Assembly (NCBI GenBank): GCA_021731025.1
Contig: JAKFYD010000005.1
Span: 45,240 to 109,239, forward strand
Source of the DNA: Pseudobdellovibrionaceae bacterium
GTDB lineage: Bacteria > Bdellovibrionota > Bdellovibrionia > Bdellovibrionales > Bdellovibrionaceae
Direction: 5' to 3'
DNA length: 64,000 nt
This document shows positions 51,896 to 59,678 of this stretch, piece by piece. A program made the translations under genes and the position numbers. The notes under the pieces were generated by a model. The model did not search any database. It was not told the origin of the DNA and worked only from the letters and a program-made list of their open reading frames with translations. How positions within the stretch are numbered: the stretch's first letter is position 1; each line of letters begins with the position of its first letter.

Positions 51896-51914
51896 GGGTC
51901 CGAATCTCGGGCCC
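51896..51914 (+). terminator. GC-rich hairpin after the H1-like gene
   Basis: GGGTCCGA-ATC-TCGGGCCC pairs over eight bases with one G-U. No clear U-run follows, so termination efficiency is uncertain. It separates the H1-like gene from the Flp pilin operon. Confidence 0.4.
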
Positions 51915-51991
51915 TATTGAACTCTAAAAAATAATTATATTTTCTTCGTGCACCATTCCACTTTGCACTGAGCTCTCTGCGGAGGGTTTAT

Positions 51992-52288
51992 ATGAAGAAG
52001 AAACTGTGTCTTAACAATAATCGCGGACAAGGTCTTATCGAGTACATCATTATCGTCGCCATGATCGCCGTCGGAGCCATTTCGCTGATTCGCGTTCTCC
52101 ATCAAAGTGTGAATTCTCAATTTGCTCAAATTGCAAAAGCTCTTGGCGCTAAGAACAGCGCTCAAATTGCAGCCCCCGAAATCACATCCAGCATGATGCA
52201 AAAAAAGGATCTTACGAATTTTATGCGTGGAGCACGAAGCCCTTCTAAAGGTGATGACCAAGGGGGCGCCTCTGCTGAAAATGATTAA
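51992..52288 (+). CDS. flp: Flp/Fap-type pilin (type IVb)
   Basis: The small major pilin of a Tad system, 98 aa. A basic start leads to RGQGLIEYIIIVAMIAVGAI, which matches the Flp prepilin site: cleavage after Gly, Glu at +5, Tyr at +6, then a hydrophobic helix. It is longer than usual Flp pilins (~50-70 aa), with a polar C-terminal tail (SKGDDQGGASAEND). CGGAGGGTT precedes the ATG. First gene of a run of overlapping Tad-type genes; its stop overlaps the next start. Confidence 0.88.
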   Translation: MKKKLCLNNNRGQGLIEYIIIVAMIAVGAISLIRVLHQSVNSQFAQIAKALGAKNSAQIAAPEITSSMMQKKDLTNFMRGARSPSKGDDQGGASAEND

Positions 52289-52634
52289 AGAAGAATCTGG
52301 GCAAGCCCTTATCGAAACCTTGTTTATCATGAACTTATCGATAGGGCTGCTGTCGGCTTTGTTCTATACAATTCTTACGGGCACTCAAATTTTCATCTGG
52401 CACCAGAAAGTGAATCAAGCCTTGATGTGCGCTCTGGATGTAAGCCAAAGAACAACTTGCTTGCGTGAATTTCGTCTCACTCTTGGAAGAGAAAAAAAAT
52501 TTCGCTTAACGTTGAAGAAATTTAACTTTCAAACCTATCGTCAACGTCCCTCTGTAGAGATCGAACTGAAAGGCTTTCTGAGTGAAACTTACAAAATTAA
52601 AAAGCAAATCAGCTCTACAAATTGGAAGATCTAA
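52281..52634 (+). CDS. TadE-like minor pseudopilin
   Basis: A 117-aa protein from the ATG at 52281, which overlaps the pilin stop by eight bases. The frame opens further upstream with a GTG inside flp. ESGQALIETLFIMNLSIGLL shows a prepilin-peptidase-like site (Gly-Gln-Ala-x-x-Glu) and a hydrophobic helix. The rest is basic and strand-rich. Position directly after flp supports a TadE-type pilus subunit. No prepilin peptidase gene is present in the window. Confidence 0.75.
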   Translation: MIKEESGQALIETLFIMNLSIGLLSALFYTILTGTQIFIWHQKVNQALMCALDVSQRTTCLREFRLTLGREKKFRLTLKKFNFQTYRQRPSVEIELKGFLSETYKIKKQISSTNWKI

Positions 52635-53349
52635 AAACGTTGAATCGGGCTTTATTCTGATCGCGTTTTTATTTCTACTTCCATTGGTTCTTTCCGGAAT
52701 TTACATTTTCACCAGTGCCGTACAGATCGCCCAAACTAAAACTCAACTCGAATCAGTTTGTTTGAAGTTACAGAATCAAAGCTTCTATCGACAACGTCAG
52801 CGATTGATAAAACTTTTAAATCTTAATCCAACAGCTCAAAGATTAATTTTAGTCAAAACACAAATTCAACTTAAAATCGCCGCGGCCTTAGCCGCTGGAC
52901 AACTGGAGCTTATCCCCCTCCTCGAAGCAAAACGCGAAAAAATTATCATTAGGCAACAGAAATTGGCTGAAAAACAAAATGCACTTCTTATGCAGGCTCA
53001 CGAAGAGTTTCAGCACCAACAATTAAACATTATGAAAATGCTGAATAAAGCACAAACTTCGATTCGCCGGGAAAGTGCAAAGATCTGGTTCATTCATTTC
53101 TCACCACTCCAATATAATTTCCCCCACCTTGCTGTCCAAACCATAATCCCGGATATTGCGCCGGTTTACGATCTTGAACTTGATTTCGAAAATCAGCAAA
53201 GTTGGCGCATCCATTGGATAATGAAAATAAAACTAAATCCGCAGTTGTTTGCCTTTTTAAACTTCTCTCACGAGGTTCAACACCAATGTTTGATGAGCAT
53301 GAAAGCCCAAAGAAATACTTTTCCCATCGTCGTTCTGGACAAATCCTGA
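52582..53349 (+). CDS. Tad-locus membrane-anchored protein, TadG/pseudopilin-like
   Basis: A 255-aa protein starting at a GTG (52582), 53 bases inside the preceding gene; no in-frame ATG occurs before the membrane segment. NVESGFILIAFLFLLPLVLS resembles the hydrophobic start of TadG-type pseudopilins (Glu-Ser-Gly before the helix). It is followed by a long Gln/Leu-rich helical region and a C-terminal beta-like part. Classical TadG has a von Willebrand domain, not evident here. Extensive overlap on both sides implies coupled translation. Confidence 0.7.
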   Translation: MKLTKLKSKSALQIGRSKNVESGFILIAFLFLLPLVLSGIYIFTSAVQIAQTKTQLESVCLKLQNQSFYRQRQRLIKLLNLNPTAQRLILVKTQIQLKIAAALAAGQLELIPLLEAKREKIIIRQQKLAEKQNALLMQAHEEFQHQQLNIMKMLNKAQTSIRRESAKIWFIHFSPLQYNFPHLAVQTIIPDIAPVYDLELDFENQQSWRIHWIMKIKLNPQLFAFLNFSHEVQHQCLMSMKAQRNTFPIVVLDKS

Positions 53350-53468
53350 TTGAAATGATTTTTGTCTGTGGGTTTATGGCTTTTTTATTTTTTGAGATTC
53401 AAATGATAATTAACAAATCACAAAAACAAAGAAAGAAAGTCGAGATCATCTATGAAACAAAAAATTGA
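53286..53468 (+). CDS. 60-aa pseudopilin-like small protein
   Basis: A short reading frame from the ATG at 53286, overlapping the previous gene by 64 bases and the next by 17. RRSGQILIEMIFVCGFMAFL matches the prepilin pattern (Gly at -1, then a hydrophobic helix with Glu at +5). A basic tail follows. The same pattern appears in the two upstream genes, so this is a third minor pseudopilin candidate, small enough to be missed by automatic annotation. Confidence 0.65.
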   Translation: MFDEHESPKKYFSHRRSGQILIEMIFVCGFMAFLFFEIQMIINKSQKQRKKVEIIYETKN

Positions 53469-53940
53469 GATGTTTTTTAAAAATAAATCGAAATTTAACC
53501 AAGCCGTCATTTTTTTCTTTGTGTTAGGTCTGCTGAGTTTGTGGATTAGTTATTACCCGGTTGAAAAAAGCCCGACTCATTCTGAAAATTTTAACCATGA
53601 TGAATCCGTGGATACTTTTATTCCTAAAGGCTTTGTCTTAGTTCCATTAGATCTCAGTAACTTAGAAAGTTTAAATTCTTTTATTGGTCAGGCCGGGGTT
53701 GTTGATCTTTACAAATCGAAGGATGGCCAAAAGGGAACAAAAGTTGCTACACGAGTGAAGATCATTCGCGCTCCCTTAAATCCTCAGCTCTTTGCCGCTT
53801 TAGTGCCGGAAGAAAAAAGTTCAGATCTTCTCAATTACAATGAAGCTCTTTTCGCGGTTGTTCAGAATAAGACCGAAGCTTCCGGCCATATCCAAGCCCG
53901 TAAAACCTCTGTTAAAAAAAATATTATTTACCAAAATTAG
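53452..53940 (+). CDS. CpaB/RcpC-like pilus assembly protein (short form)
   Basis: A 162-aa protein with one membrane helix (about 18-35). Its body resembles the C-terminal part of CpaB: FVLVPLDLSN, then FIGQAGVVDLYKS (compare the PGD-x-VDV motif), RVKIIRAPLNPQ and EALFAVVQN. CpaB is usually 250-300 aa with an SAF domain, which is not evident. CpaB helps form the outer-membrane channel with the CpaC secretin, encoded here at 59.7 kb. Confidence 0.62.
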   Translation: MKQKIEMFFKNKSKFNQAVIFFFVLGLLSLWISYYPVEKSPTHSENFNHDESVDTFIPKGFVLVPLDLSNLESLNSFIGQAGVVDLYKSKDGQKGTKVATRVKIIRAPLNPQLFAALVPEEKSSDLLNYNEALFAVVQNKTEASGHIQARKTSVKKNIIYQN

Positions 53941-53949
53941 GAAAAACTT

Positions 53950-54837
53950 ATGAAGTGGATTTGTGCTCTATTTTTATTTCTGGGACAAGATCTTCAGGCA
54001 AATATCTATATCCGTTCCCAAGAACTTGATCCGTTACAATTTAAAGAAGTCGTTCACAATAAACAAGGCGAAGCTCTTAGCACTTGGTTGGCCACAAAGG
54101 ACTTTAGTCAAACGCGTTCCGAAAGCTTATTGACCATCGGAGAGAAATTCTTACGGGCTGAGCTCAACTTTCCGGAATTTTTAACGGCAGCAAACGCTCT
54201 AACTGATCATGAAATTCCAAATTCTGAATGGCGACAGGCTTTCATTGATATTCTTCTTAAAAAAAATGAAAGTATCCAAAAAAACATAATGGGAATTTGG
54301 GATCAGATTTGTTACTTTTATCATTTGGATGAGGCCATTCAAGAACGTTGGCCTCAGTTTTATCAACGATGCAATCAGGGCAAATCCAAAATGTCGGTCT
54401 CGAAACCGGCCTTTTTGAAAAATGATGTGGTTTATGTTGATGGTGTTGAATGGAAAGATAAAATTAATTTTTCTCAAGGAAGCCCATCTTGGACTTGGTC
54501 CATTCAGATCCGAATTTATTCAGATGCCGATGTTCCTCTTCAACTCAAAGCAAAGGACCTGAATCTTGTTTCAATATCACGAAGTCCCTTAGTCCATGGT
54601 GGTTGTGGCAAATTTCAATTTTCGTCCGAAGCTTTGTCAAAGTATGAGCTTCCGCTTTTACAAGTTTTTGTGATTTCAAGCCCCACCTGTGTTGAGCCGG
54701 TGATGACAGTTCCTTCGATGGAAGGAGTCAGCATTTGGAAAAAGAAGAGTCATTGGTTTTGGTTAGCAGGTCTTATTGCAGGTGGGTTGTTAATCAATGA
54801 AATGAAAGATAAAGAAATTGTCTTTGAATCGCCTTAA
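53950..54837 (+). CDS. exported Tad-locus protein of unknown function
   Basis: A 295-aa protein with a signal-peptide-like start (MKWICALFLFLGQDLQA) and a C-terminal hydrophobic segment (about 270-286, HWFWLAGLIAGGLLI). The first half is helical and the second half strand-rich with cysteines in GGCGKFQF and PTCVEP. No domain recognised. It is last in the 52-54.8 kb Tad run, nine bases after the CpaB-like gene, and converges with the amidohydrolase gene (4-bp overlap). A pilus accessory role is inferred from position. Confidence 0.75.
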   Translation: MKWICALFLFLGQDLQANIYIRSQELDPLQFKEVVHNKQGEALSTWLATKDFSQTRSESLLTIGEKFLRAELNFPEFLTAANALTDHEIPNSEWRQAFIDILLKKNESIQKNIMGIWDQICYFYHLDEAIQERWPQFYQRCNQGKSKMSVSKPAFLKNDVVYVDGVEWKDKINFSQGSPSWTWSIQIRIYSDADVPLQLKAKDLNLVSISRSPLVHGGCGKFQFSSEALSKYELPLLQVFVISSPTCVEPVMTVPSMEGVSIWKKKSHWFWLAGLIAGGLLINEMKDKEIVFESP

Positions 54838-56183
54838 ATTTTCGAAGGATTTTCGTAAACAAGCTTGTCCTCGAAAAAAACTTTTGCAACTTGAAAAAGG
54901 TCTTCTCCTTCCGGAATCAAATGGGTTTCCCCTTGCGGGACCTGCTTGAATGCAAAAGTATGGCGCTGAAAAGGGTCTTCATTTAAACGACGTAAGCCAG
55001 CCTTTGCACTTTCTCGCAGTGCTTTAAGATTGCGTGAAAGAGAAGGCTTTTCTATGGGGGAATCGCTTCCAAATTGAAAATTAAATCCGGCTTTACGTAA
55101 AGCTTCCCAAGGGAATGCGTATTCGTACAAAGAGCCTAATCGTGATTTTAGCCAAACCTGATCGCTCAGCCAATGACAAGGCTGAAGATGACAGGTGAGA
55201 TGCAAAGGTTTCATTAATTTTAAAGTCTCAGGTTTTAACACTTGGACATGCTCTAAATTTAACTTTCCAACAATTCCTTTCGCGGATACATTTCGAGCAC
55301 ATTCAACAATTTCATGGACGGCTTGATCTCCAATCACATGCACACTGACTTCGAAATTTTCGACCCAGGCTCGTTGAAAAACTTCGTGAACGGCTTCTTG
55401 ACTCCATAATCTTTGGCCTCTGTTCGACGTTTCATCCGCATAAACTTGGGACAAAACGGCCGTTCTTGAACCCAGTGAACCATCGTAGAAAAATTTAACT
55501 CCCCGGGCTTTCATGAATTTGTTTTCGGTCGCACGAGCCTCGCGCAATTCTTTCAGAGCACGATCCAGATCCTCAATATCTTCGCAAGAAAAGTTATGTT
55601 CCACGAAGGCATTGAATTCGTGGGCCGTAAACATTTCCAATGAAGCTTCCCACTGCGGCCAGCATGTTGTCATATCTCGCAGATGGGTAAAGCCTTGCTG
55701 ATGAAATAGATTTATAGCCAGACCTAATGAGGATTTAATCTGTGATTTTTCAGGAGGTGGAAGAATTTCGTACACTTTCATGTGAGCCGATTCTCTTAAG
55801 ATCCCTGTGGGAAGACCTTCACCATCTCGTTCAATGAATTTGTTAATGGGCCCCTGAGATGGACTTGCACTTATCTCTATATCCAAAAGAGCAAGAACTT
55901 TGGAACTGACACAGCTCGAGTGCCCATCCGCACGAATGAAAAAAACTTCGCGATCGGGAAATATTTGATCTAAAACTTTTCGGCTCAATGTGAATCCAGG
56001 CTCGAAGTGATTTTCATCCCACCCAAAACCTTGAATCCAGTCTTTTCCATTTATGGGAATTTTTTTACAGGCTGAAATTAGATCCGATTTATTTTTGATC
56101 TTTGATAAATCCATCTGAGTTAAAATTTCGCCCGTCATTAAAAGATGGATGTGACTGTCATAAAGATTTTTTACGATCATCAC
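54834..56183 (-). CDS. YtcJ-like metal-dependent amidohydrolase
   Basis: A 449-aa enzyme of the amidohydrolase_3 group. Metal-ligand motifs are visible: DSHIHLLMTG near the N-terminus, DGHSSCVSS, DGSLGSRTAVL, HVIGDQAVHEI, LEHVQVLKP and FGSDSPIEKPSL with the conserved Asp. There is no signal peptide, so it is cytoplasmic. Substrates of this group are diverse and cannot be inferred. It separates the two halves of the Tad locus, on the opposite strand. Confidence 0.9.
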   Translation of the reverse strand: MMIVKNLYDSHIHLLMTGEILTQMDLSKIKNKSDLISACKKIPINGKDWIQGFGWDENHFEPGFTLSRKVLDQIFPDREVFFIRADGHSSCVSSKVLALLDIEISASPSQGPINKFIERDGEGLPTGILRESAHMKVYEILPPPEKSQIKSSLGLAINLFHQQGFTHLRDMTTCWPQWEASLEMFTAHEFNAFVEHNFSCEDIEDLDRALKELREARATENKFMKARGVKFFYDGSLGSRTAVLSQVYADETSNRGQRLWSQEAVHEVFQRAWVENFEVSVHVIGDQAVHEIVECARNVSAKGIVGKLNLEHVQVLKPETLKLMKPLHLTCHLQPCHWLSDQVWLKSRLGSLYEYAFPWEALRKAGFNFQFGSDSPIEKPSLSRNLKALRESAKAGLRRLNEDPFQRHTFAFKQVPQGETHLIPEGEDLFQVAKVFFEDKLVYENPSKI

Positions 56184-56189
56184 TAGGAT

Positions 56190-56224
56190 CTAAACGAAAA
56201 AGACCTGGTAAACAACCAGGTCTT
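56190..56224 (-). terminator. rho-independent terminator of the Gly/Met-rich gene
   Basis: Read on the minus strand, AAGACCTGGT-tgttt-ACCAGGTCTT forms a ten-base stem followed by TTTCGTTT. It lies 24 bp beyond the stop of the Gly/Met-rich gene and just ahead of the amidohydrolase start. Confidence 0.85.
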
Positions 56225-56247
56225 CATTTAATTTTTTTAAAAAAGAT

Positions 56248-58347
56248 TTATCGTCGACTATTTCCAGGAAGTCCCGGAGGTGCCGCGATAGTTCCACCGC
56301 CGCCGAAGCCTCCACCAAAAGATCCACCGAAGGATCCTCCAACACCCAAGTAGCCTCCACCCATTAATCCTGGAGTTCCACCATAAGCATCGGCACCCGA
56401 TTGCACCATTTGTATACGATTCATTAAACCAGCAAGTTCTTGTTGTAAGCCCATCATCGCTCTTTGTCTTTGCATTTGATTTTCAACAAGTCGTTGTTGT
56501 TGTTGCATTTGCATTTGGTACTGTTGCATCTGCATTTGCATCATCTGTTGCTGCATCTGCATTGATCCCATGCTGTCCATACCCATGCCGCCCATCATTG
56601 GCATTCCCATTCCGGCTCCGCCCATCATTGGCATTCCCATTCCGGCTCCGCCCATCATTGGCATTCCCATTCCGGCTCCGCCCATCATTGGCATTCCCAT
56701 TCCGGCTCCGCCCATCATTGGCACGCCCATTCCAGGCATCATTCCGCCACCCATCATGTAGCCGCCCATTCCGGGCATCATAGTTCCCATTGCTCCGCCG
56801 ATGGCTCCACCCATCATTGGCACGCCCATTCCAGGCATCATTCCGCCACCCATCATGTAGCCGCCCATACCAGGCATCATCCCGCCCATGGCTCCACCGA
56901 TTCCACCGTTCATAAAGTAGCCATAACCAGGGAAGCCAGCGGCTCCACCCATATAAATTCCCATACCTGGGATGCCGCCTCCAGCCATCATTGGTGCACC
57001 CATCATCGGTCCACCCATCATTGGCACTCCCATTCCCATTGCTCCGCCGCCACCCATCCAAGGATAAGCTCCGCCGTAACCAGGAACTGGATAACCAAAA
57101 CCTCCAGTGACCATACCGCCTACGCCTGGGAAAGCTCCCATGCCATAGGGGTTCATTCCCCAAGGACCATTCATTCCCCAAGGACCCATGCCCGGCATAA
57201 ACATGCCGCCGGCCATTCCGGGACCAATCATTCCTTGTGGCGCTCCCCACATTCCGCCCATTCCCGGATTATAAAGACCGCCATTGCCAAATGGTCCAAC
57301 CATTCCGTAAGGCCCATTCCAGTTTCCGCCGCCGCCCATTGAGCCACCACAGCCGAAACCTCCCTGACCAACTCCACCACCTAAGGCTCCATAAACACCA
57401 TTCAGTAAATAAGGAAAGCCCATGGACATCGTTGAAATATTCGGTTGAGTCGCGTAACCGATAGAAGAGTTATGTTCGGCAACCATTTCGTTGGTTTTGT
57501 AACCCATGTAAAGTCCGGCAAGCCCTGTGAAAACGTTAGCGGCTACTCCACCCCAATCCGTTTTTCGCTCGTAAGAACGACCTGAAGTCATACACTCGAT
57601 ACAAACTCCGCCTTCGGTTTGCTCGCGACGAGCTTCTTTTAAATCCTCGGCCGCAGATTTAGCTGCAGCAGATCTTTGGGCCCGAAGTCTTTTTAACAAA
57701 TCTTCTAAACTAGCGACTTGTTTTTTAAAGGCTTCAGATTCGCGTGAAGCTTTAGGAAATCCGTTAACAGCGATCGTACATTTTGATTTATCAATCCGAT
57801 CTGAAAATTGCAGAGATTTAACTCCGCATAAATCTCTACCAACTATATCTTTTTTATTTGCGGGACAGATTTTTTTAAGAACGGCGAGCTCGACAATTGA
57901 AACTTCAACGTTTCCAAGATTATTTTGTTCGACATTGTCGGCATTGATAGGTTTTCCATCTTGAGTAAGGCCTGCAACCGAACCTTTAGGTCCACCTTCA
58001 ATACCAATTCCTTTATAGGCCGTACAAGAATAGTTTTCTTCGACATGTGTTTTGACGAATTGTTCGCCTTCCGTATTTAAAGTGAGTGCAATTTCCCGAA
58101 GATATCGATCGGCATCGCTTTGTGATTTTCTTTGCTCTTTTTTCACGCGGCTGAGATCGTTTTTAGTGACTCGGATTTGCTCATCGATCTCTTTGACTTC
58201 ATCAAAAACACTGGAAGCTCCATCAGCTTCATCGACAGGATATCCGCAGGCTTGCATCCCACCGTACATTCCGTAACCCCATTGGGCTTGCGCCGAAATT
58301 GAAAAGGCCATCAAAGCCAGGGTCATTGCCAATTTTTGAAGTCGCAT
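56248..58347 (-). CDS. exported Gly/Met-rich repeat protein
   Basis: About 699 aa from the ATG at 58347, preceded by AGGAGACGG; the frame opens at 58398. A signal peptide ends at ISAQA. Residues about 30-300 are charged and partly coiled coil with several cysteines (YSCTAYKG, ICPANKK, GVCIECMTS). Then comes a membrane-like segment (NVFTGLAGLYMGY) and about 250 residues dominated by Gly, Met, Pro and Ala. There are tandem MGMPMMGGAG repeats, two 33-residue repeats, a Met/Gln tract (MQMQQQQ region) and a Gly-rich end. It resembles a structural envelope or surface polymer protein. It is divergent from the receiver-kinase gene. Function unknown. Confidence 0.85.
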   Translation of the reverse strand: MRLQKLAMTLALMAFSISAQAQWGYGMYGGMQACGYPVDEADGASSVFDEVKEIDEQIRVTKNDLSRVKKEQRKSQSDADRYLREIALTLNTEGEQFVKTHVEENYSCTAYKGIGIEGGPKGSVAGLTQDGKPINADNVEQNNLGNVEVSIVELAVLKKICPANKKDIVGRDLCGVKSLQFSDRIDKSKCTIAVNGFPKASRESEAFKKQVASLEDLLKRLRAQRSAAAKSAAEDLKEARREQTEGGVCIECMTSGRSYERKTDWGGVAANVFTGLAGLYMGYKTNEMVAEHNSSIGYATQPNISTMSMGFPYLLNGVYGALGGGVGQGGFGCGGSMGGGGNWNGPYGMVGPFGNGGLYNPGMGGMWGAPQGMIGPGMAGGMFMPGMGPWGMNGPWGMNPYGMGAFPGVGGMVTGGFGYPVPGYGGAYPWMGGGGAMGMGVPMMGGPMMGAPMMAGGGIPGMGIYMGGAAGFPGYGYFMNGGIGGAMGGMMPGMGGYMMGGGMMPGMGVPMMGGAIGGAMGTMMPGMGGYMMGGGMMPGMGVPMMGGAGMGMPMMGGAGMGMPMMGGAGMGMPMMGGAGMGMPMMGGMGMDSMGSMQMQQQMMQMQMQQYQMQMQQQQRLVENQMQRQRAMMGLQQELAGLMNRIQMVQSGADAYGGTPGLMGGGYLGVGGSFGGSFGGGFGGGGTIAAPPGLPGNSRR
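56591..56710. repeat. four perfect 30-bp tandem repeats in the Gly/Met-rich gene
   Basis: Units starting at 56591, 56621, 56651 and 56681 are identical; a fifth begins at 56711 and diverges after 13 bases. On the coding strand each encodes GAGMGMPMMG in frame. A larger 99-bp repeat follows (56711 and 56810 onward), encoding GGYMMGGGMMPGMGVPMMGG twice. Perfect identity suggests recent slippage or expansion. Confidence 0.92.
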
Positions 58348-58542
58348 AAATCCGTCTCCTGAAAAGAGATTCTTAAAGATCAGAATAACTATCGTCATGG
58401 GAGATCAAAGACTTGACTCAAAATCGACCAAAAGGGGCTGGACCATTCTTTTGAGCGCAAAAACTAGACTTTCGACAATGTCTGTTCATCTTCCATGATG
58501 ATCAATTGCTTCCTTACTCTTTGATATCCTACACTGATTTCG

Positions 58543-59646
58543 ATGACGAAGCCTACAATTCTTTGTGTCGATGATGAAAAAGATAATGTTGATTCCTTGG
58601 AAAGACTCTTCCGAAAAAAGTATAACGTTTTAAAAGCCACTTCAGGAAAAGAAGCGCTTTCTCTTCTGGACCAACATCGCGAGTCCCTCGCACTCATCAT
58701 TACAGACCAAAGAATGCCCGAGATGACAGGGATCGAATTTCTCGAAAAAACTCTCGAGAGTCGGCCCGAAACTTTGCGCATGCTTTTGACTGGCTATACA
58801 GATCTAGAATCCGTCATCTCTGCTGTGAACAAGGGACAAATTTATCGCTACCTGACCAAGCCATGGGATCCCGTTGATTTGGTTCATACGGTTGATCAAG
58901 CTGTTGAACGTTTTTTCTTGGGAATCGAACTGAAGGAAAAAAATGCGCAGCTGACAAAAGCCCTCGAGGAATTAAAATCGCTCGACAAAGCAAAAAGTAA
59001 TTTTATGATTCTCATCAATCATGAACTTAAAACTCCGCTGACATCGATTCTTAATTTTGCTTCCCTGTTGAAAGAAACGAAGCTGGATCCCGATCAGAAT
59101 CAGTATCTCCAAAGAATCGTGAATTCGGCAGACCGCCTGAAAAATCTTATCGAAGATGTTTTGCTCATCATGAAAGCTGAAACAGGGCAACTGCGTTTAG
59201 ATAAACAAAACTTAGTGGTTAAAACCCTTGAGCCTTGGTTAACTCCTGAAATTCAAAAATTGCTCCAGCAAAAAGCGATTCCAATCGAAGAGCATTTAAC
59301 TCCCAAAGAATTTCAGGCCGATCGACGCATTTTCATTCAGGTCTTACAACGCTTACTTCACAATGCCGCCAAGTATGGAAACCCTGGGCAGCCCATTGCT
59401 GTTCACAGCGAAAGTGGCGCTCAAGGATTGACCTTCAAGATTATCAATCAGGGTCCACAAATTCCCAAACAAGTGATCGATAAAATTCTTCAGCCCTTTT
59501 TCATTGATGAAAATATCATGAATCATTCAACGGGTTTCGGCTTGGGCCTGACCATCTGTGAATCTTTACTTAAAATTCACGGTGCTGACCTGCAGATTCA
59601 AAATCAGATGAATGGAGTCTGCGTCACCTTCACTATCCCCGCTTAA
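58543..59646 (+). CDS. receiver-histidine kinase protein (REC-HisKA-HATPase)
   Basis: A 367-aa cytoplasmic signalling protein with the receiver at the N-terminus. CVDDEKDN is the acidic pocket, Asp55 (ITDQRMPEMTG) the phospho-acceptor and YLTKPWDP the switch Lys. A short coiled linker leads to HisKA, with phosphorylated His160 in NHELKTPLTSI. The HATPase follows, with the N-box in LLHNAAKYG and the G-box GFGLGLTICE. There is no sensor or membrane domain, so input comes from phosphotransfer to the receiver. It lies 32 bp upstream of the secretin gene and may regulate the Tad genes (inference). Confidence 0.92.
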   Translation: MTKPTILCVDDEKDNVDSLERLFRKKYNVLKATSGKEALSLLDQHRESLALIITDQRMPEMTGIEFLEKTLESRPETLRMLLTGYTDLESVISAVNKGQIYRYLTKPWDPVDLVHTVDQAVERFFLGIELKEKNAQLTKALEELKSLDKAKSNFMILINHELKTPLTSILNFASLLKETKLDPDQNQYLQRIVNSADRLKNLIEDVLLIMKAETGQLRLDKQNLVVKTLEPWLTPEIQKLLQQKAIPIEEHLTPKEFQADRRIFIQVLQRLLHNAAKYGNPGQPIAVHSESGAQGLTFKIINQGPQIPKQVIDKILQPFFIDENIMNHSTGFGLGLTICESLLKIHGADLQIQNQMNGVCVTFTIPA

Positions 59647-59678
59647 ATCTTGGCTCATGAATTGTACTGCCCTCGTTC

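Noticed and set aside
56591..56710. Regularly spaced identical units as a CRISPR array
   Set aside because: The 30-bp units are directly contiguous with no spacers and are in frame in a protein gene, so this is a coding tandem repeat.
56483..57250. Long alternative frames on both strands within the Gly/Met-rich gene (including a Pro/Ile repeat frame on the plus strand)
   Set aside because: They arise from the 30-bp and 99-bp repeats and biased codon content of the real gene, and have no credible starts.
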